A stretch of DNA of 25,739 nucleotides, from contig VAUM01000005.1 in NCBI GenBank assembly GCA_005774595.1, positions 1 to 25,739 of the forward strand. The letters run 5' to 3'. Below the pieces are notes generated by a model. That model had not been told where the DNA came from and ran no database searches. It saw nothing but the letters and a program-made list of their open reading frames with translations. The DNA is from Actinomycetota bacterium (GTDB taxonomy: Bacteria > Actinomycetota > Coriobacteriia > Anaerosomatales > D1FN1-002). Shown piece after piece: positions 13,722 through 22,043 of this stretch. A program made the position numbers and the translations under genes. Each line of letters opens with the position of its first letter. Position 1 is the stretch's first letter.

Positions 13722-14138
13722 ATGAGCCGGTACGACTGGGACGAGAAGCTCGCGACGGGCGACGAGGACGTCGACGCCCAGCACCGCTACCTCTTCGGCA
13801 TCATCAACCGGCTGCACGACGCCATCCTCGACGGTGTCGGTGACGAACTCGTCGCACGTACCATCGAGGAACTCAACGAGTACATCGGAGTCCACTTCGC
13901 CGACGAGGAGGCCCTCATGCAGCGCGTCGGCTACCCGGGCTACGAGGAGCAGCGCGAACAGCACGCGGACTTCGCTGCGGAGACGCTCGAACTCTCGGAG
14001 GCGTTCCTCGCGGGCACGTACGTCCTGCCGATCACGCTGTCGGTGCACATCTTCACGTGGCTCGAGGACCACGTGCGGCACGAGGACGCCAAGATTGCGG
14101 AGTGGATCCGCTCGCAGAAGCACTCCTGGGAGCGGTAG
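13722..14138 (+). CDS. Bacteriohemerythrin with one iron ligand replaced
   Basis: A 138-residue four-helix-bundle protein of the hemerythrin family, which binds O2 (or in some cases senses it) at a di-iron site. Ligands seen are His21 (DAQHRYLF), His58 and Glu62 (HFADEE), His81 (REQHADF), His117 and Asp122 (EDHVRHED). The position that normally supplies the seventh ligand, four residues before His81 (HxxxH), is Gln77. Length and the N-terminal YDWDEKLATGDEDVDAQH are typical of free bacteriohemerythrins. Start ATG 13722 follows AGGGGG. It is a single gene that converges on the EamA gene; both stop codons abut (TAGCTA). Confidence 0.92.
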   Translation: MSRYDWDEKLATGDEDVDAQHRYLFGIINRLHDAILDGVGDELVARTIEELNEYIGVHFADEEALMQRVGYPGYEEQREQHADFAAETLELSEAFLAGTYVLPITLSVHIFTWLEDHVRHEDAKIAEWIRSQKHSWER

Positions 14139-15083
14139 CTACCCGCCCGTCTCGCCCAGCTCGGCGACGGGCGGGCCCTCGACGGCCGGCTCGAGCCTCG
14201 CATCGCTCGCCCCGCGCGGCCGCAGCATCGCGAGCGCCTCGGCCGACACCATGCCGCCGAGGATCAGCGCAGCTCCGGCCAGCTGCGGCGCGCCGAAGAC
14301 GTCGCCGCCGAGCCACCACCCGAACAGGCCGCCGAACGCCGGCTCGCACACGAGGATGAGCGCGGTGCTCGTCGGCGAGAGCAGCCGCTGGGCGTGGGTC
14401 TGCACCGCGAACGCCACCGCCGAGGCGAGCACGCCGGTGACCGCGAGCGCGAGCCACAGCTGCCCGCCGGTCGGCAGCGGCGGCCGCTCGACCACCGCCG
14501 CGACCGCGCCGCAGAACACCGCAGCGGTCGCGAGCTGGACCAGCGTGAGCGCCACCGCATCGTGCCGCCGCCCGAGCCCGCCGAGCACGATCATGTGCGC
14601 CGAGTATGCGACCGCGCACAGGAGCACCCGCGTGTCGCCCGAGTTCCAGCCGTCCACACCCCCGGTGAGCAGCCACATCCCGACCACGGCGAGCCCGACG
14701 CCCGCGAGCGCGTACGCGTGCGGCACGCGCCGCAGCACGACTGCCTGCAGGACCGGCGTGATCACCACGAACATCCCGGTGATGAACGCGGCCTTCGACG
14801 CCGAGGTGCCCTGCAGGCCCCACGTCTGGAACACGTAGCCCGCCGTCAGAAGGACGCCCGCCAGCAGTCCGACGCGCAGCGTACCCGGGCCGAACCGCTT
14901 GAACACGCCCGGGAACAGGACGACGAACGCCACGCTCGCGACCGTGAAGCGCCAGCCGAGGAAGGCGTAGAGCGGGTAGGCGGCCACGGCGGCCTTGACC
15001 ATGACGAAGGTGCCGCCCCACACCATCGCGACCGCGACGAGGGCGAGCGAGACCGCCAGCCTGCTGAAGCGCCCCGCGCTCAC
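14139..15083 (-). CDS. EamA/DMT-family transporter
   Basis: A 314-residue membrane protein with ten hydrophobic helices arranged as two EamA repeats, typical of the drug/metabolite transporter superfamily (exporters of amino acids or other small metabolites). The first repeat begins LALVAVAMVWGGTFVMVKAAV, with the conserved WGGTF motif; the second begins near VLLCAVAYSAHMIVLG and ends with LILVCEPAFGGLFGWWLGGD, the usual EP-containing segment. The substrate cannot be read from the sequence. Start GTG 15083 overlaps the rsfS stop by four bases (GTGA), so it is the last gene of the minus-strand chain. The C-terminal tail of about 30 residues is soluble. Confidence 0.9.
   Translation of the reverse strand: MSAGRFSRLAVSLALVAVAMVWGGTFVMVKAAVAAYPLYAFLGWRFTVASVAFVVLFPGVFKRFGPGTLRVGLLAGVLLTAGYVFQTWGLQGTSASKAAFITGMFVVITPVLQAVVLRRVPHAYALAGVGLAVVGMWLLTGGVDGWNSGDTRVLLCAVAYSAHMIVLGGLGRRHDAVALTLVQLATAAVFCGAVAAVVERPPLPTGGQLWLALAVTGVLASAVAFAVQTHAQRLLSPTSTALILVCEPAFGGLFGWWLGGDVFGAPQLAGAALILGGMVSAEALAMLRPRGASDARLEPAVEGPPVAELGETGG
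14142..14175 (+). terminator. Possible terminator hairpin after hemerythrin gene
   Basis: CCCGCCCGTC (14142-14151) pairs with GACGGGCGGG (14166-14175). The inverted repeat begins four bases after the hemerythrin stop and overlaps the 3' end of the EamA coding sequence. There is no U-tract, so this may only be a stable end structure shared by convergent transcripts. Confidence 0.4.
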
Positions 15084-15502
15084 TCGCCGTCCGGAGCGCC
15101 CGCGCCCGCGCCGGCCGTCTCAGGGGACGCGATCTCTTCGGGCAACGCGAGCCGCTCGGCGTCGTTCCACAGCTTGTCGAGCCGGTAGAACTCGCGCTCT
15201 GCCGGCTGGAACACGTGCATGACGACGTCCCCGAAGTCGAGCAGGATCCATCGCGCCTCGCGCTCGCCCTCGCGGCCGATACAGTGGACGCCGGCGTCGC
15301 GCATGCGCCGCTCGACCGCCTCGGCGATCGTCGCGACGTGCCGGTCGCTCGTGCCGGTGGCGATCACGAAGTAGTCGGTGACGACGAGCTGGTCCGCCAC
15401 GTTCATGGCGATCAGGTCGACGGCCTTCTTGTCGGATGCGGCCTCCGCCGCCAACAGCGCGTGCTCCCTGGCGTCCAGCGCCCTCGCTCCCCTCGCGTTC
15501 AT
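15080..15502 (-). CDS. rsfS: Ribosome silencing factor RsfS
   Basis: A 140-residue protein of the RsfS/DUF143 family, which binds ribosomal protein L14 and blocks joining of the subunits in starved cells. Family motifs are clear: AASDKKAVDLIAMNVAD, VVTDYFVIATGTSDRHVATI, and ARWILLDFGDVVMHVFQP followed by EREFYRLDKLW. A Pro/Ala/Gly-rich tail of about 20 residues follows the domain. ATG 15502 overlaps the end of the LytR_C-domain gene by three bases. Placement after nadD and yqeK is the conserved arrangement in many bacteria. Confidence 0.95.
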   Translation of the reverse strand: MNARGARALDAREHALLAAEAASDKKAVDLIAMNVADQLVVTDYFVIATGTSDRHVATIAEAVERRMRDAGVHCIGREGEREARWILLDFGDVVMHVFQPAEREFYRLDKLWNDAERLALPEEIASPETAGAGAGAPDGE

Positions 15503-16737
15503 TCGCCCGCGGGCGGCTTGTAGTCCTTGCCGATGATGACGATCACGTCGGCGACGCCCTGGGTGGACTCGCGCTGCGAGACCTTGCCCACGCCGCCGAG
15601 CGCGCGGCGCACGTCCTCGCCGGGCTTGGCGTCGGCCGTCTCGACCGTGATGATCGTCTCGCGGTAGTTGAAGTTGTCGGCGTTGCCGGTGCTCACCACG
15701 CGGAACCCCGCCTTGATGAGCTGCTTGGCGGCGACCCCGCCGATCCCCGGCACGCCGGCGCCGTTGTAGACGATGATGCGGACGCGCTCCGCCGCCGACT
15801 CGGGCGTGACGTCCCACCACTTCGCGAGCAGGTCCGCCACCGCCTCGGTCTGCGGCTCGAGGTACTCCTCATCGCCGAGCGACAGCGGCTTGACCGGCAG
15901 CGGCGCCAGCCCGATTCTGCTGCCCGCCGCCACGTCCATGACCGAGGCGAACCGCGTCTTCGCCTCCGCGGTGAGGTTGGTGTCCTGCTGGCCTGCGATC
16001 ATGCCGGCGACGGACTGCTTCTCGAGCGCCGACTGGTAGATCGCCTTGTCGACCACCACGTACTGGTCGAACCGCACGCCGAGGAAGTTCGACACGGCCG
16101 CCATCGCGACGTCCGGGCCGCCGATGAGGCTCTCGCCCACCTTCTCGAGCCCCTGGCCTGGGACCTCCACGAAGACCGCGGCCGGGATGGCGAGACCCCA
16201 GACCTGCTGCTCCTCGGGCTCGACGCGCAGCGCGAGGAACCCGTAGGCGACCCCGCCGTCCTTCGCGATGACCAGCAGGTTGTCGCGCGCGGCCTCGGAC
16301 TGGCCCTCGGCGCTCTGCGCGCGCTCGGCAGCCCGCTTCGCCATCCAGCGCGCGAGCCCGTTGACGCCGGTGGCGGCCAGGTACAGCCCGAGGCTCACCG
16401 CCACGGTCACGCCGACCACGGTCCACACCATGCGCCACGTCAGCCACGCGACCCGGCCGGCGGTGTCGACCGCGTCGGTCACCTTCTCTTTGACCTCGTA
16501 CTCGGCCTGCGCGCGCTTGGCGACCTTGCGGCTCTTCGACCGCCGCCGCGTCCCGCGCCAGCCCGACGGCGCCTCCGGCGCGCGGCGGAGCTTGCTGCGG
16601 CGCGGGCGCTCGTCGTCGAGCAGCCCCGCGATCTGCTCCTCGTCGGCGGCCGCCTCGGCCGGCGTCCCTTCGATCGGCGCGCCCTCGTCGGCGGGCACGT
16701 CCTCGGACAGCGGAGCCCGCGCGTCCTCGTCCGTCAC
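15499..16737 (-). CDS. Membrane protein with C-terminal LytR_C domain
   Basis: 412 residues from GTG 16737 (GTGA overlap with yqeK). Layout: acidic, disordered N-terminus (1-45), a basic stretch rich in Arg/Lys (46-80), one membrane helix near 96-121, an extracytoplasmic middle region (about 140-300) and a C-terminal LytR_C domain (about 317-405) with VRIIVYNGAGVPGIGG and AGFRVVSTGNADNF. LytR_C domains often follow an LCP catalytic domain (cell-wall polymer ligase). The middle region, starting NLLVIAKDGG and containing FVEVPGQGLEKVGESLIGG, resembles an LCP fold in layout but I do not see the conserved Arg/Asp residues, so ligase activity is doubtful. Such proteins commonly sit between yqeK/nadD and rsfS. 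Confidence 0.8.
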   Translation of the reverse strand: MTDEDARAPLSEDVPADEGAPIEGTPAEAAADEEQIAGLLDDERPRRSKLRRAPEAPSGWRGTRRRSKSRKVAKRAQAEYEVKEKVTDAVDTAGRVAWLTWRMVWTVVGVTVAVSLGLYLAATGVNGLARWMAKRAAERAQSAEGQSEAARDNLLVIAKDGGVAYGFLALRVEPEEQQVWGLAIPAAVFVEVPGQGLEKVGESLIGGPDVAMAAVSNFLGVRFDQYVVVDKAIYQSALEKQSVAGMIAGQQDTNLTAEAKTRFASVMDVAAGSRIGLAPLPVKPLSLGDEEYLEPQTEAVADLLAKWWDVTPESAAERVRIIVYNGAGVPGIGGVAAKQLIKAGFRVVSTGNADNFNYRETIITVETADAKPGEDVRRALGGVGKVSQRESTQGVADVIVIIGKDYKPPAGE

Positions 16738-17321
16738 GGCCGCACCTCCTCGACGAGTGACTCCCAGACCGCATGCGCGCGCGGATGGATGCGCTTGCGC
16801 TTGGCGACGAGGTGGCACAGCGTGCGCTGATACGCGCGGAAGAACAGCTCGTCGAGGCCGACCTCACCGACCGAGGCCCGCAGTTCGTCGACGCCCTCCC
16901 AGCTGCGCGCGGGCTCGATCATGTCGGCGACGTAGACCGCCTTGGCCAGGTCGCTCATGCCGACCGATCCGAGCGTGTGCGCCTCGACCGCGTGTACGAC
17001 GTCCTCGCCGATGCCCGGGAACTCGCGGCGCACCTCGGCCGCCGCCGTGCGCGCGTGCAGCAGGTACGGCCGCGCGCGCTCGACCTCATCGACGTCCAGA
17101 CCGAGCTCCTCGGCGCTGGCGAGCAGGTCGTCGTCGCCGGCATCGCGGTGCCAGTCGTGCAGCAGGCCCGCGAGCTCGGCGGCCTTCGGGTTCAGCCCGT
17201 ACTCCGACGCGAGCGAAGCGGCGGCGGCGGCCACGCGCTCGCAGTGCCCGAGCGACCGCTCGCTCAGGCGTGATGCCAGCGACGCGCGCACGTCGGTCGT
17301 GGTCGGCAGCGGCGCGTTCAC
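16734..17321 (-). CDS. yqeK: HD-domain phosphohydrolase YqeK (Ap4A hydrolase type)
   Basis: 195 residues with an HD domain: first His in LGHCERVAAAA, the HD pair in LAGLLHDWHRD, a further His in AVEAHTLGSVGMSDLAKAVYVADMIEP with the final Asp in VADMIEP. This is the pattern of YqeK, whose Bacillus-type members cleave diadenosine tetraphosphate symmetrically to ADP using a metal centre. Start GTG 17321 gives a GTGA overlap with nadD, its usual neighbour. Length matches the family (185-200). Confidence 0.9.
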   Translation of the reverse strand: MNAPLPTTTDVRASLASRLSERSLGHCERVAAAAASLASEYGLNPKAAELAGLLHDWHRDAGDDDLLASAEELGLDVDEVERARPYLLHARTAAAEVRREFPGIGEDVVHAVEAHTLGSVGMSDLAKAVYVADMIEPARSWEGVDELRASVGEVGLDELFFRAYQRTLCHLVAKRKRIHPRAHAVWESLVEEVRP

Positions 17322-17935
17322 TCGGGCTCCCGGTACAGGCTCATCTTGGCGATGTAGCCGGCCACCGACTCCGGCAGCAGGTAGCGCACGGGCCTGCGCT
17401 CGGCCACGCGCCGGCGGATGTCGGTCGACGAGATCGCCAGCGACGGGACCTCCATGAACTCGATCCGCACTCCGCTCGCCGCGTCGGCGTGCGCCTGACG
17501 CGCCGCGGCCAGGTCGTAGCCCGGCCGGGTGGCGGCGATGAAGACCGCCAGGTCCGCGTAGCGGCCCGCGTCCTTCCAACTCAGCATCTCCCACACGGCG
17601 TCGGCGCCGGTGATGAAGAACAGGTCGGCGGTGTGGCCGTACTGCTCGCGCAGCGCCTCGAGCGTGTCCACCGTGTAGGTCGGGCCCGGCCGCTCGATCT
17701 CCATGCGCGAGACCGTGAAGTCCGGGTTGCTCGCCGTGGCCAGCACCGCCATCAGGTAGCGGTCCTCGGCGTCAGACACGCGCACGTGCGTCTTGCGCAC
17801 GGGCGTGCCCGTCGGCATGAAGACCACCGAGTCGAGGTTGAACTGGACGAGCGCCTCCTCGGCGGTCACCAGGTGGCCGAAGTGGATGGGATCGAACGTC
17901 CCACCCATGATCCCGAGACGCGACTTCTTCCTCAC
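17318..17935 (-). CDS. nadD: Nicotinate-nucleotide adenylyltransferase NadD
   Basis: 205 residues. It transfers AMP from ATP to nicotinate mononucleotide in NAD synthesis. The nucleotidyltransferase motif is intact: LGIMGGTFDPIHFGHL (HxGH), then VVFMPTGTPVRKTH, FITGADAVWEMLSW, and the C-terminal ISSTDIRRRV. Start GTG 17935 is chosen because it gives a GTGA overlap with proA and places the conserved strand a few residues in; a longer frame starting inside proA is unlikely. Length is standard. Confidence 0.95.
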   Translation of the reverse strand: MRKKSRLGIMGGTFDPIHFGHLVTAEEALVQFNLDSVVFMPTGTPVRKTHVRVSDAEDRYLMAVLATASNPDFTVSRMEIERPGPTYTVDTLEALREQYGHTADLFFITGADAVWEMLSWKDAGRYADLAVFIAATRPGYDLAAARQAHADAASGVRIEFMEVPSLAISSTDIRRRVAERRPVRYLLPESVAGYIAKMSLYREPE

Positions 17936-19185
17936 TCGCGTATCTGACCGCTTCCGTAGCCGACCCACTTGGTCGAGGTGAGCGCTGCGAGCCCCATCGG
18001 CCCGCGCGCGTGCAGCTTCTGGGTCGAGATGCCGATCTCGGCGCCGAGGCCGAACTCGCCGCCGTCGGTGAAACGCGTCGACGCGTTCACGTACACCGCC
18101 GCGGCGTCCACCGCCTCGACGAACTGCCGGGCGGCCTCGTAGTCCGTGGTGATGATGGCCTCGGAGTGCTTGCTGCCGTAGGTCGTGATGTGGCGGATGG
18201 CCTCGTCGATGTTCTTGACGACCTTCACGGCCATCTTCAGGTCGAGGTACTCGGCGTACCAGTCCTCATCGGTGGCCGCGTTGATGCGCGTGATCGCCCC
18301 GAGGCCCCGGGTCTTGTCGCAACCGTAGATGGTCACGCCCTGCTCCTCGAGCGCCTTGAGGATCGGCGGCAGGACCTTCTCGTAGTGCTCGTCGTCGACA
18401 AGCAGCGTCTCGGCGGCGTTGCACACGCCCGGGCGCTGGCACTTCGCGTTCACGACGATACGTTCCGCCATCTTCGGGTCGGCGGTCTCGTGTACGTAGA
18501 TGTGGCAGTTGCCGACGCCCGTCTCGATGACCGGCACCTTCGAGTTCTCGACGCAGCTGCGGATGAGACCGGCGCCGCCGCGCGGGATGAGCACGTCGAC
18601 CAGCCCGTGCAGGCCCATGAGCTCCTCGGCGGCCTCGTGCTCCGTGCTCTCGATCGACTGGATGCAGTCGTCCGGCAGGCCGGTGCCCACGGCGGCCTTG
18701 GCCAGCGTCTTCGTGAGCGCCAAGCAGCTCTTGATCGCCATGGAGCCGCCGCGCAGGATGACCGCGTTCCCGGTCTTGATGCACAGGCCGGCGGCGTCGG
18801 CGGTCACGTTCGGACGCGCCTCGTAGATGATCGCGACCACACCGAGCGGCACGCGGATCTGCTCGAGCCGGATGCCGTTGTGCATCTTCGAGCCGCCGAC
18901 GACCTCGCCGACCGGGTCCGGCAGCAGCGAGAGCGCCTTCAGGGCCTCCGACATCGACTTCAGGCGCGCGGGGTTCAGCTCGAGCCGGTCGAGCAGCGAC
19001 GCGGCGGTGTTCTTGGCCTTCGCGGCCTCCATGTCCTCGGCGTTCGCTGCGAGGATCGCGTCCTGGTCGGACATGAGTGCGGCGGCCATCGCGAGCAGTG
19101 CGCGGTTGCGCTGGCCCGTCGAGGTGAGCGCGAGTCCGCGGGAAGCGACCTGGGCGGCCTTCGCGAGGTTGGTGACCTCAGACAT
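17932..19185 (-). CDS. proA: Gamma-glutamyl phosphate reductase ProA
   Basis: 417 residues, an aldehyde-dehydrogenase-fold enzyme that reduces gamma-glutamyl phosphate with NADPH, the second step of proline synthesis. The catalytic Cys lies in AKCQRPGVCNAAETLLVD. Other family landmarks are GVVAIIYEARPNVTADAA and the C-terminal NASTRFTDGGEFGLGAEIG. ATG 19185 has GGAGGT upstream (19199-19194). It follows proB with a 39-base gap, and its stop overlaps nadD. Length is normal. Confidence 0.97.
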   Translation of the reverse strand: MSEVTNLAKAAQVASRGLALTSTGQRNRALLAMAAALMSDQDAILAANAEDMEAAKAKNTAASLLDRLELNPARLKSMSEALKALSLLPDPVGEVVGGSKMHNGIRLEQIRVPLGVVAIIYEARPNVTADAAGLCIKTGNAVILRGGSMAIKSCLALTKTLAKAAVGTGLPDDCIQSIESTEHEAAEELMGLHGLVDVLIPRGGAGLIRSCVENSKVPVIETGVGNCHIYVHETADPKMAERIVVNAKCQRPGVCNAAETLLVDDEHYEKVLPPILKALEEQGVTIYGCDKTRGLGAITRINAATDEDWYAEYLDLKMAVKVVKNIDEAIRHITTYGSKHSEAIITTDYEAARQFVEAVDAAAVYVNASTRFTDGGEFGLGAEIGISTQKLHARGPMGLAALTSTKWVGYGSGQIRE

Positions 19186-19224
19186 CCGTCGTACCTCCGG
19201 TCCGTAGCGTGCCCGTTCGAAGAA

Positions 19225-20322
19225 TCAAAGTACCACCAAGCCGTCCCGGTGGACGACCTCCTCGCCCGCGTAACCGGGCAGCACCGCGGGGATGTCGGCC
19301 GTGCGCATCCCGAGGACCAGCCGCAGGTCCGCCGAGGACATCGAGACGATACCGCGTGCGATGACCTCGCCTGACGGGCCCTCCAGCGTGACGGTGTCGC
19401 CGGGCGCGAACTCGCCGTCCACGTGCGTGACCCCCGCGGGCAGCAGGCTCCTGCCGCGCTGGGTGAGCGCGACGACCGCGCCCTCGTCCACGCGCACCGT
19501 GCCGACCGCGTGGGCCCCCGCCGCGATCCACAGTTTGCGGCTCTTGAGCTGGCCTTCCGCACCCGAGAAGCGCGTGCCGATCTCCTCGCCCCGCGCAGCT
19601 GCGACCACGGCGCCCTCGCGGCGCCCGTCGCACAGCACGAGGTCGATGCCGGCTTTCATGAGCACGCGCGCCGCCTCGATCTTCGTGATCATGCCGCCCG
19701 TGCCCACCGTGCTGCCCGCGCCGCCGGCCGCCGCGACCATCTCCTCGGTGAGCTCGTCGACGTGCGCGAGCAGGTCCGCGTCGCGGTTGGTGCGCGGGTC
19801 GGCGGTGTAGAGCCCCTCGGTGTCCGTGAGCATCACGACGAGGTCGGCGTGCACCATCGTGGCGACCACCGCGGCGAGCGTGTCGTTGTCGCCGAAGCGG
19901 ATCTCCTCGACGGCGGTGGTGTCGTTCTCGTTGACGACCGGCACCGCGCCCATCTCGAGCAGCCGCGCGAACGTGTCGCAGGCGTGGAGGTACTGCGTGC
20001 GGTGGTGCGTGTCCTGCCGCGTGACGAGCACCTGTCCTGCGACGAGCCCGTGCGAGGCGAGCGCGTCCGCGTACGCAGCGATAAGCCGCGCCTGACCCAC
20101 GGCCGCCGTGGCCTGGAGCGCGGGGATCTCCTCGGGGCGCCCGGAAAGGCCGAGCGCCTCGATGCCGGCCGCGATGGCGCCGCTCGTGACGATGACGACT
20201 TGGTCGCCGCTCTCACGCAGCGCCGCAGTCTGGGCCGACAGCGCGCCGACGAAGTCGCGGTCGAGCCCGCCGCCCTCACGCGTGAGCAGCGAGCTTCCCA
20301 CCTTCACCACGATGCGCGCCAT
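19225..20322 (-). CDS. proB: Glutamate 5-kinase ProB with PUA domain
   Basis: 365 residues. It phosphorylates glutamate to gamma-glutamyl phosphate, the first and usually proline-inhibited step. The amino-acid-kinase domain (about 1-255) shows RIVVKVGSSLL, IVTSGAIAAGIEALG, NENDTTAVEEIRFGDND and GTGGMITKIEAARVLMKAG. A PUA domain follows (about 275-355, starting GTVRVDEGAVVAL). ATG 20322 shares one base with the obg stop (TGATG), suggesting translational coupling. Confidence 0.96.
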   Translation of the reverse strand: MARIVVKVGSSLLTREGGGLDRDFVGALSAQTAALRESGDQVVIVTSGAIAAGIEALGLSGRPEEIPALQATAAVGQARLIAAYADALASHGLVAGQVLVTRQDTHHRTQYLHACDTFARLLEMGAVPVVNENDTTAVEEIRFGDNDTLAAVVATMVHADLVVMLTDTEGLYTADPRTNRDADLLAHVDELTEEMVAAAGGAGSTVGTGGMITKIEAARVLMKAGIDLVLCDGRREGAVVAAARGEEIGTRFSGAEGQLKSRKLWIAAGAHAVGTVRVDEGAVVALTQRGRSLLPAGVTHVDGEFAPGDTVTLEGPSGEVIARGIVSMSSADLRLVLGMRTADIPAVLPGYAGEEVVHRDGLVVL

Positions 20323-21632
20323 CAGTACTCCTCGCCGTCCTCGGGCACTATCCCCGCACAGAACTCGAACGTGCGGCCTGCGATGGTCACCGGATCGCCG
20401 TCTCCCGCGCCCGCGTCTTCGAGCGCGCGCTCGACGCCCGCCCGCGCGAGGCGCCGCTGGAGGTACGCGAGGGCCTCGACGTTGTCGTTCTCGGTCATTA
20501 TCACCCAGCGCTCGACGGTATCGCCCTCGACGACCCACCCGTCACCGAACCTGCGCACCGAGAAGCGCGACTCCTCCCGGACACGCGGAGCGTACACGCG
20601 CTCATGGACGGGTTCCGGCTCGACGGCCGCCTCGCGCAGCTCGTGGACGAGCTCGCCCACGGCGAGCGTGAGCGCGTCGAGTCCCTCGCCGGTGACCGCG
20701 GAGACCTCGAAGTACGTGAGGCCGTGCTCGTCGGCGTAGGCGCGCAGCGCCGCCGAGCGCTCGGCCGCGCCCTCCACGTCGCACTTGTTGCCGACGAGGA
20801 TGCGCGGACGCTCGGCGAGCTCGTCGGCGTGCGAGGCGAGCTCGCGATCGATCACCGCGACGTCCGCGAGCGCGTCGCGCTGTTCGTAGCCGCCCGACAG
20901 GTCGACGACGTGCAGGATGAGCGCGGTGCGCTCGATGTGGCGCAGGAACGCGTGTCCGAGCCCGGCGCCTTCCGACGCGCCCTCGATCAGGCCCGGGACA
21001 TCGGCGACGACGAAGCTGCGGGCGCCCGCCTTCACAACGCCGAGGTTGGGCACGAGCGTCGTGAACGGGTAGTCGGCGATCTTGGGCCGGGCGGCCGACA
21101 TGCGGGCGATCAGCGAGCTCTTGCCCACACTCGGCATGCCGACGAGCGCCGCGTCGGCAAGCAGCTTGAGCTCGAGGTCGATGACGAGCGGCTCGGTCGG
21201 CTCGCCGAGCTCCGAGAACGCCGGCGCTCGCCGCGTGGGCGTGACGAAGTGCCGGTTGCCGCGGCCTCCTCGGCCGCCGCGCGCCACCACCACGCTGTCA
21301 CCCGCGCGCACCAGGTCCGCGATCGTCTCGCCGGACTCGGCCTCGCGCACCACCGTGCCCGCGGGCACGCGCAGCACGACGTCCTCACCGCGGGCGCCGT
21401 CGCGCGCCGAGCCCTTGCCGTGCGTGCCGCGGCCCGCCTTGAAGTGCCGCTTGTAGTGGAAGTCGAGCAACGTGGACAGGCCCGCGTCGGCCTGCACGAC
21501 CACGTCACCGCCGGGCCCGCCGTCGCCGCCGTCCGGCCCGCCCTTGGGGACGTGCGACTCGCGGCGGAACGCGGTGCAGCCGGCCCCGCCGGAGCCCGCC
21601 TGCACGGTTATTCGCGCTTCGTCTACGAACAC
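20322..21632 (-). CDS. obg: GTPase Obg (CgtA), 50S assembly
   Basis: 436 residues. The N-terminal glycine-rich Obg fold (1-155) is clear, with AGSGGAGCTAFRRESHVPKG and GGPDGGDGGPGGDV. The G domain has G1 GMPSVGKSS, G3 DVPGLIEGASEGAGLGHAFL, G4 NKCD and a late SAVTGEG. A C-terminal OCT domain follows (about 350-430, RRFGDGWVVEGDTVERWV). The protein binds GTP/ppGpp and aids large-subunit assembly. Start GTG 21632 gives the canonical VFVDEARI beginning, though its ribosome binding site is weak. It follows rplU-rpmA as in most bacteria, but a terminator-like hairpin lies in between. Confidence 0.96.
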   Translation of the reverse strand: MFVDEARITVQAGSGGAGCTAFRRESHVPKGGPDGGDGGPGGDVVVQADAGLSTLLDFHYKRHFKAGRGTHGKGSARDGARGEDVVLRVPAGTVVREAESGETIADLVRAGDSVVVARGGRGGRGNRHFVTPTRRAPAFSELGEPTEPLVIDLELKLLADAALVGMPSVGKSSLIARMSAARPKIADYPFTTLVPNLGVVKAGARSFVVADVPGLIEGASEGAGLGHAFLRHIERTALILHVVDLSGGYEQRDALADVAVIDRELASHADELAERPRILVGNKCDVEGAAERSAALRAYADEHGLTYFEVSAVTGEGLDALTLAVGELVHELREAAVEPEPVHERVYAPRVREESRFSVRRFGDGWVVEGDTVERWVIMTENDNVEALAYLQRRLARAGVERALEDAGAGDGDPVTIAGRTFEFCAGIVPEDGEEY

Positions 21633-21670
21633 CTGCGGGTCACCTGCGTCCTCAGTCGTCCTCCGAACGA

Positions 21671-21705
21671 AGAAGCCCCCGTACCGCGCGCGGCCGGAGG
21701 CTTCT
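21671..21705 (-). terminator. Terminator or attenuator between rpmA and obg
   Basis: Inverted repeat AGAAGCC (21671-21677) with GGCTTCT (21699-21705), extended inward by three more pairs after one mismatch. On the minus strand it is followed by TTCGTTC. It should end or weaken rplU-rpmA transcription, leaving part to read into obg. Confidence 0.6.
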
Positions 21706-21746
21706 CTCGTATCGGCTCGGTCCGGCCGGGTGAGACGGCTCTCCGT

Positions 21747-22001
21747 CTAGCCCTGCACCGGCCGGATGTGGACCTTGCGCTTGGCTCCGTGGGTGAACTC
21801 GACGGTGCCCGCGGTCATCGCGAACAGCGTGTCGTCGCCGCCGCGGCCGACGTTGTCGCCGGGATGGATGCGCGTGCCGCGCTGGCGCACCAGGATGGTG
21901 CCTCCGGTGACGGCCTGCCCGGCGAAACGCTTCACGCCGAGGCGCTTGGACTGGGAGTCGCGACCGTTGCGGGTCGACCCCATGCCTTTCTTGTGTGCCA
22001 T
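21747..22001 (-). CDS. rpmA: 50S ribosomal protein L27
   Basis: 84 residues. The basic protein reaches the peptidyl-transferase centre. It begins MAHKKGMGSTRNGRDSQSKR, followed by GGTILVRQRGTRIHPGDNVG, all canonical. It has no extra N-terminal propeptide of the kind removed by Prp protease in Firmicutes. It follows rplU with a 42-base gap. Confidence 0.98.
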   Translation of the reverse strand: MAHKKGMGSTRNGRDSQSKRLGVKRFAGQAVTGGTILVRQRGTRIHPGDNVGRGGDDTLFAMTAGTVEFTHGAKRKVHIRPVQG

Positions 22002-22043
22002 CTGACTATCGCCTGCCTTGGTCTGTCGGTGAGCCGCCGAGCC

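Noticed and set aside
18010..19374. Long plus-strand open frame opposite proA
   Set aside because: The composition is that of an antisense shadow, while proA on the minus strand has full-length family similarity.
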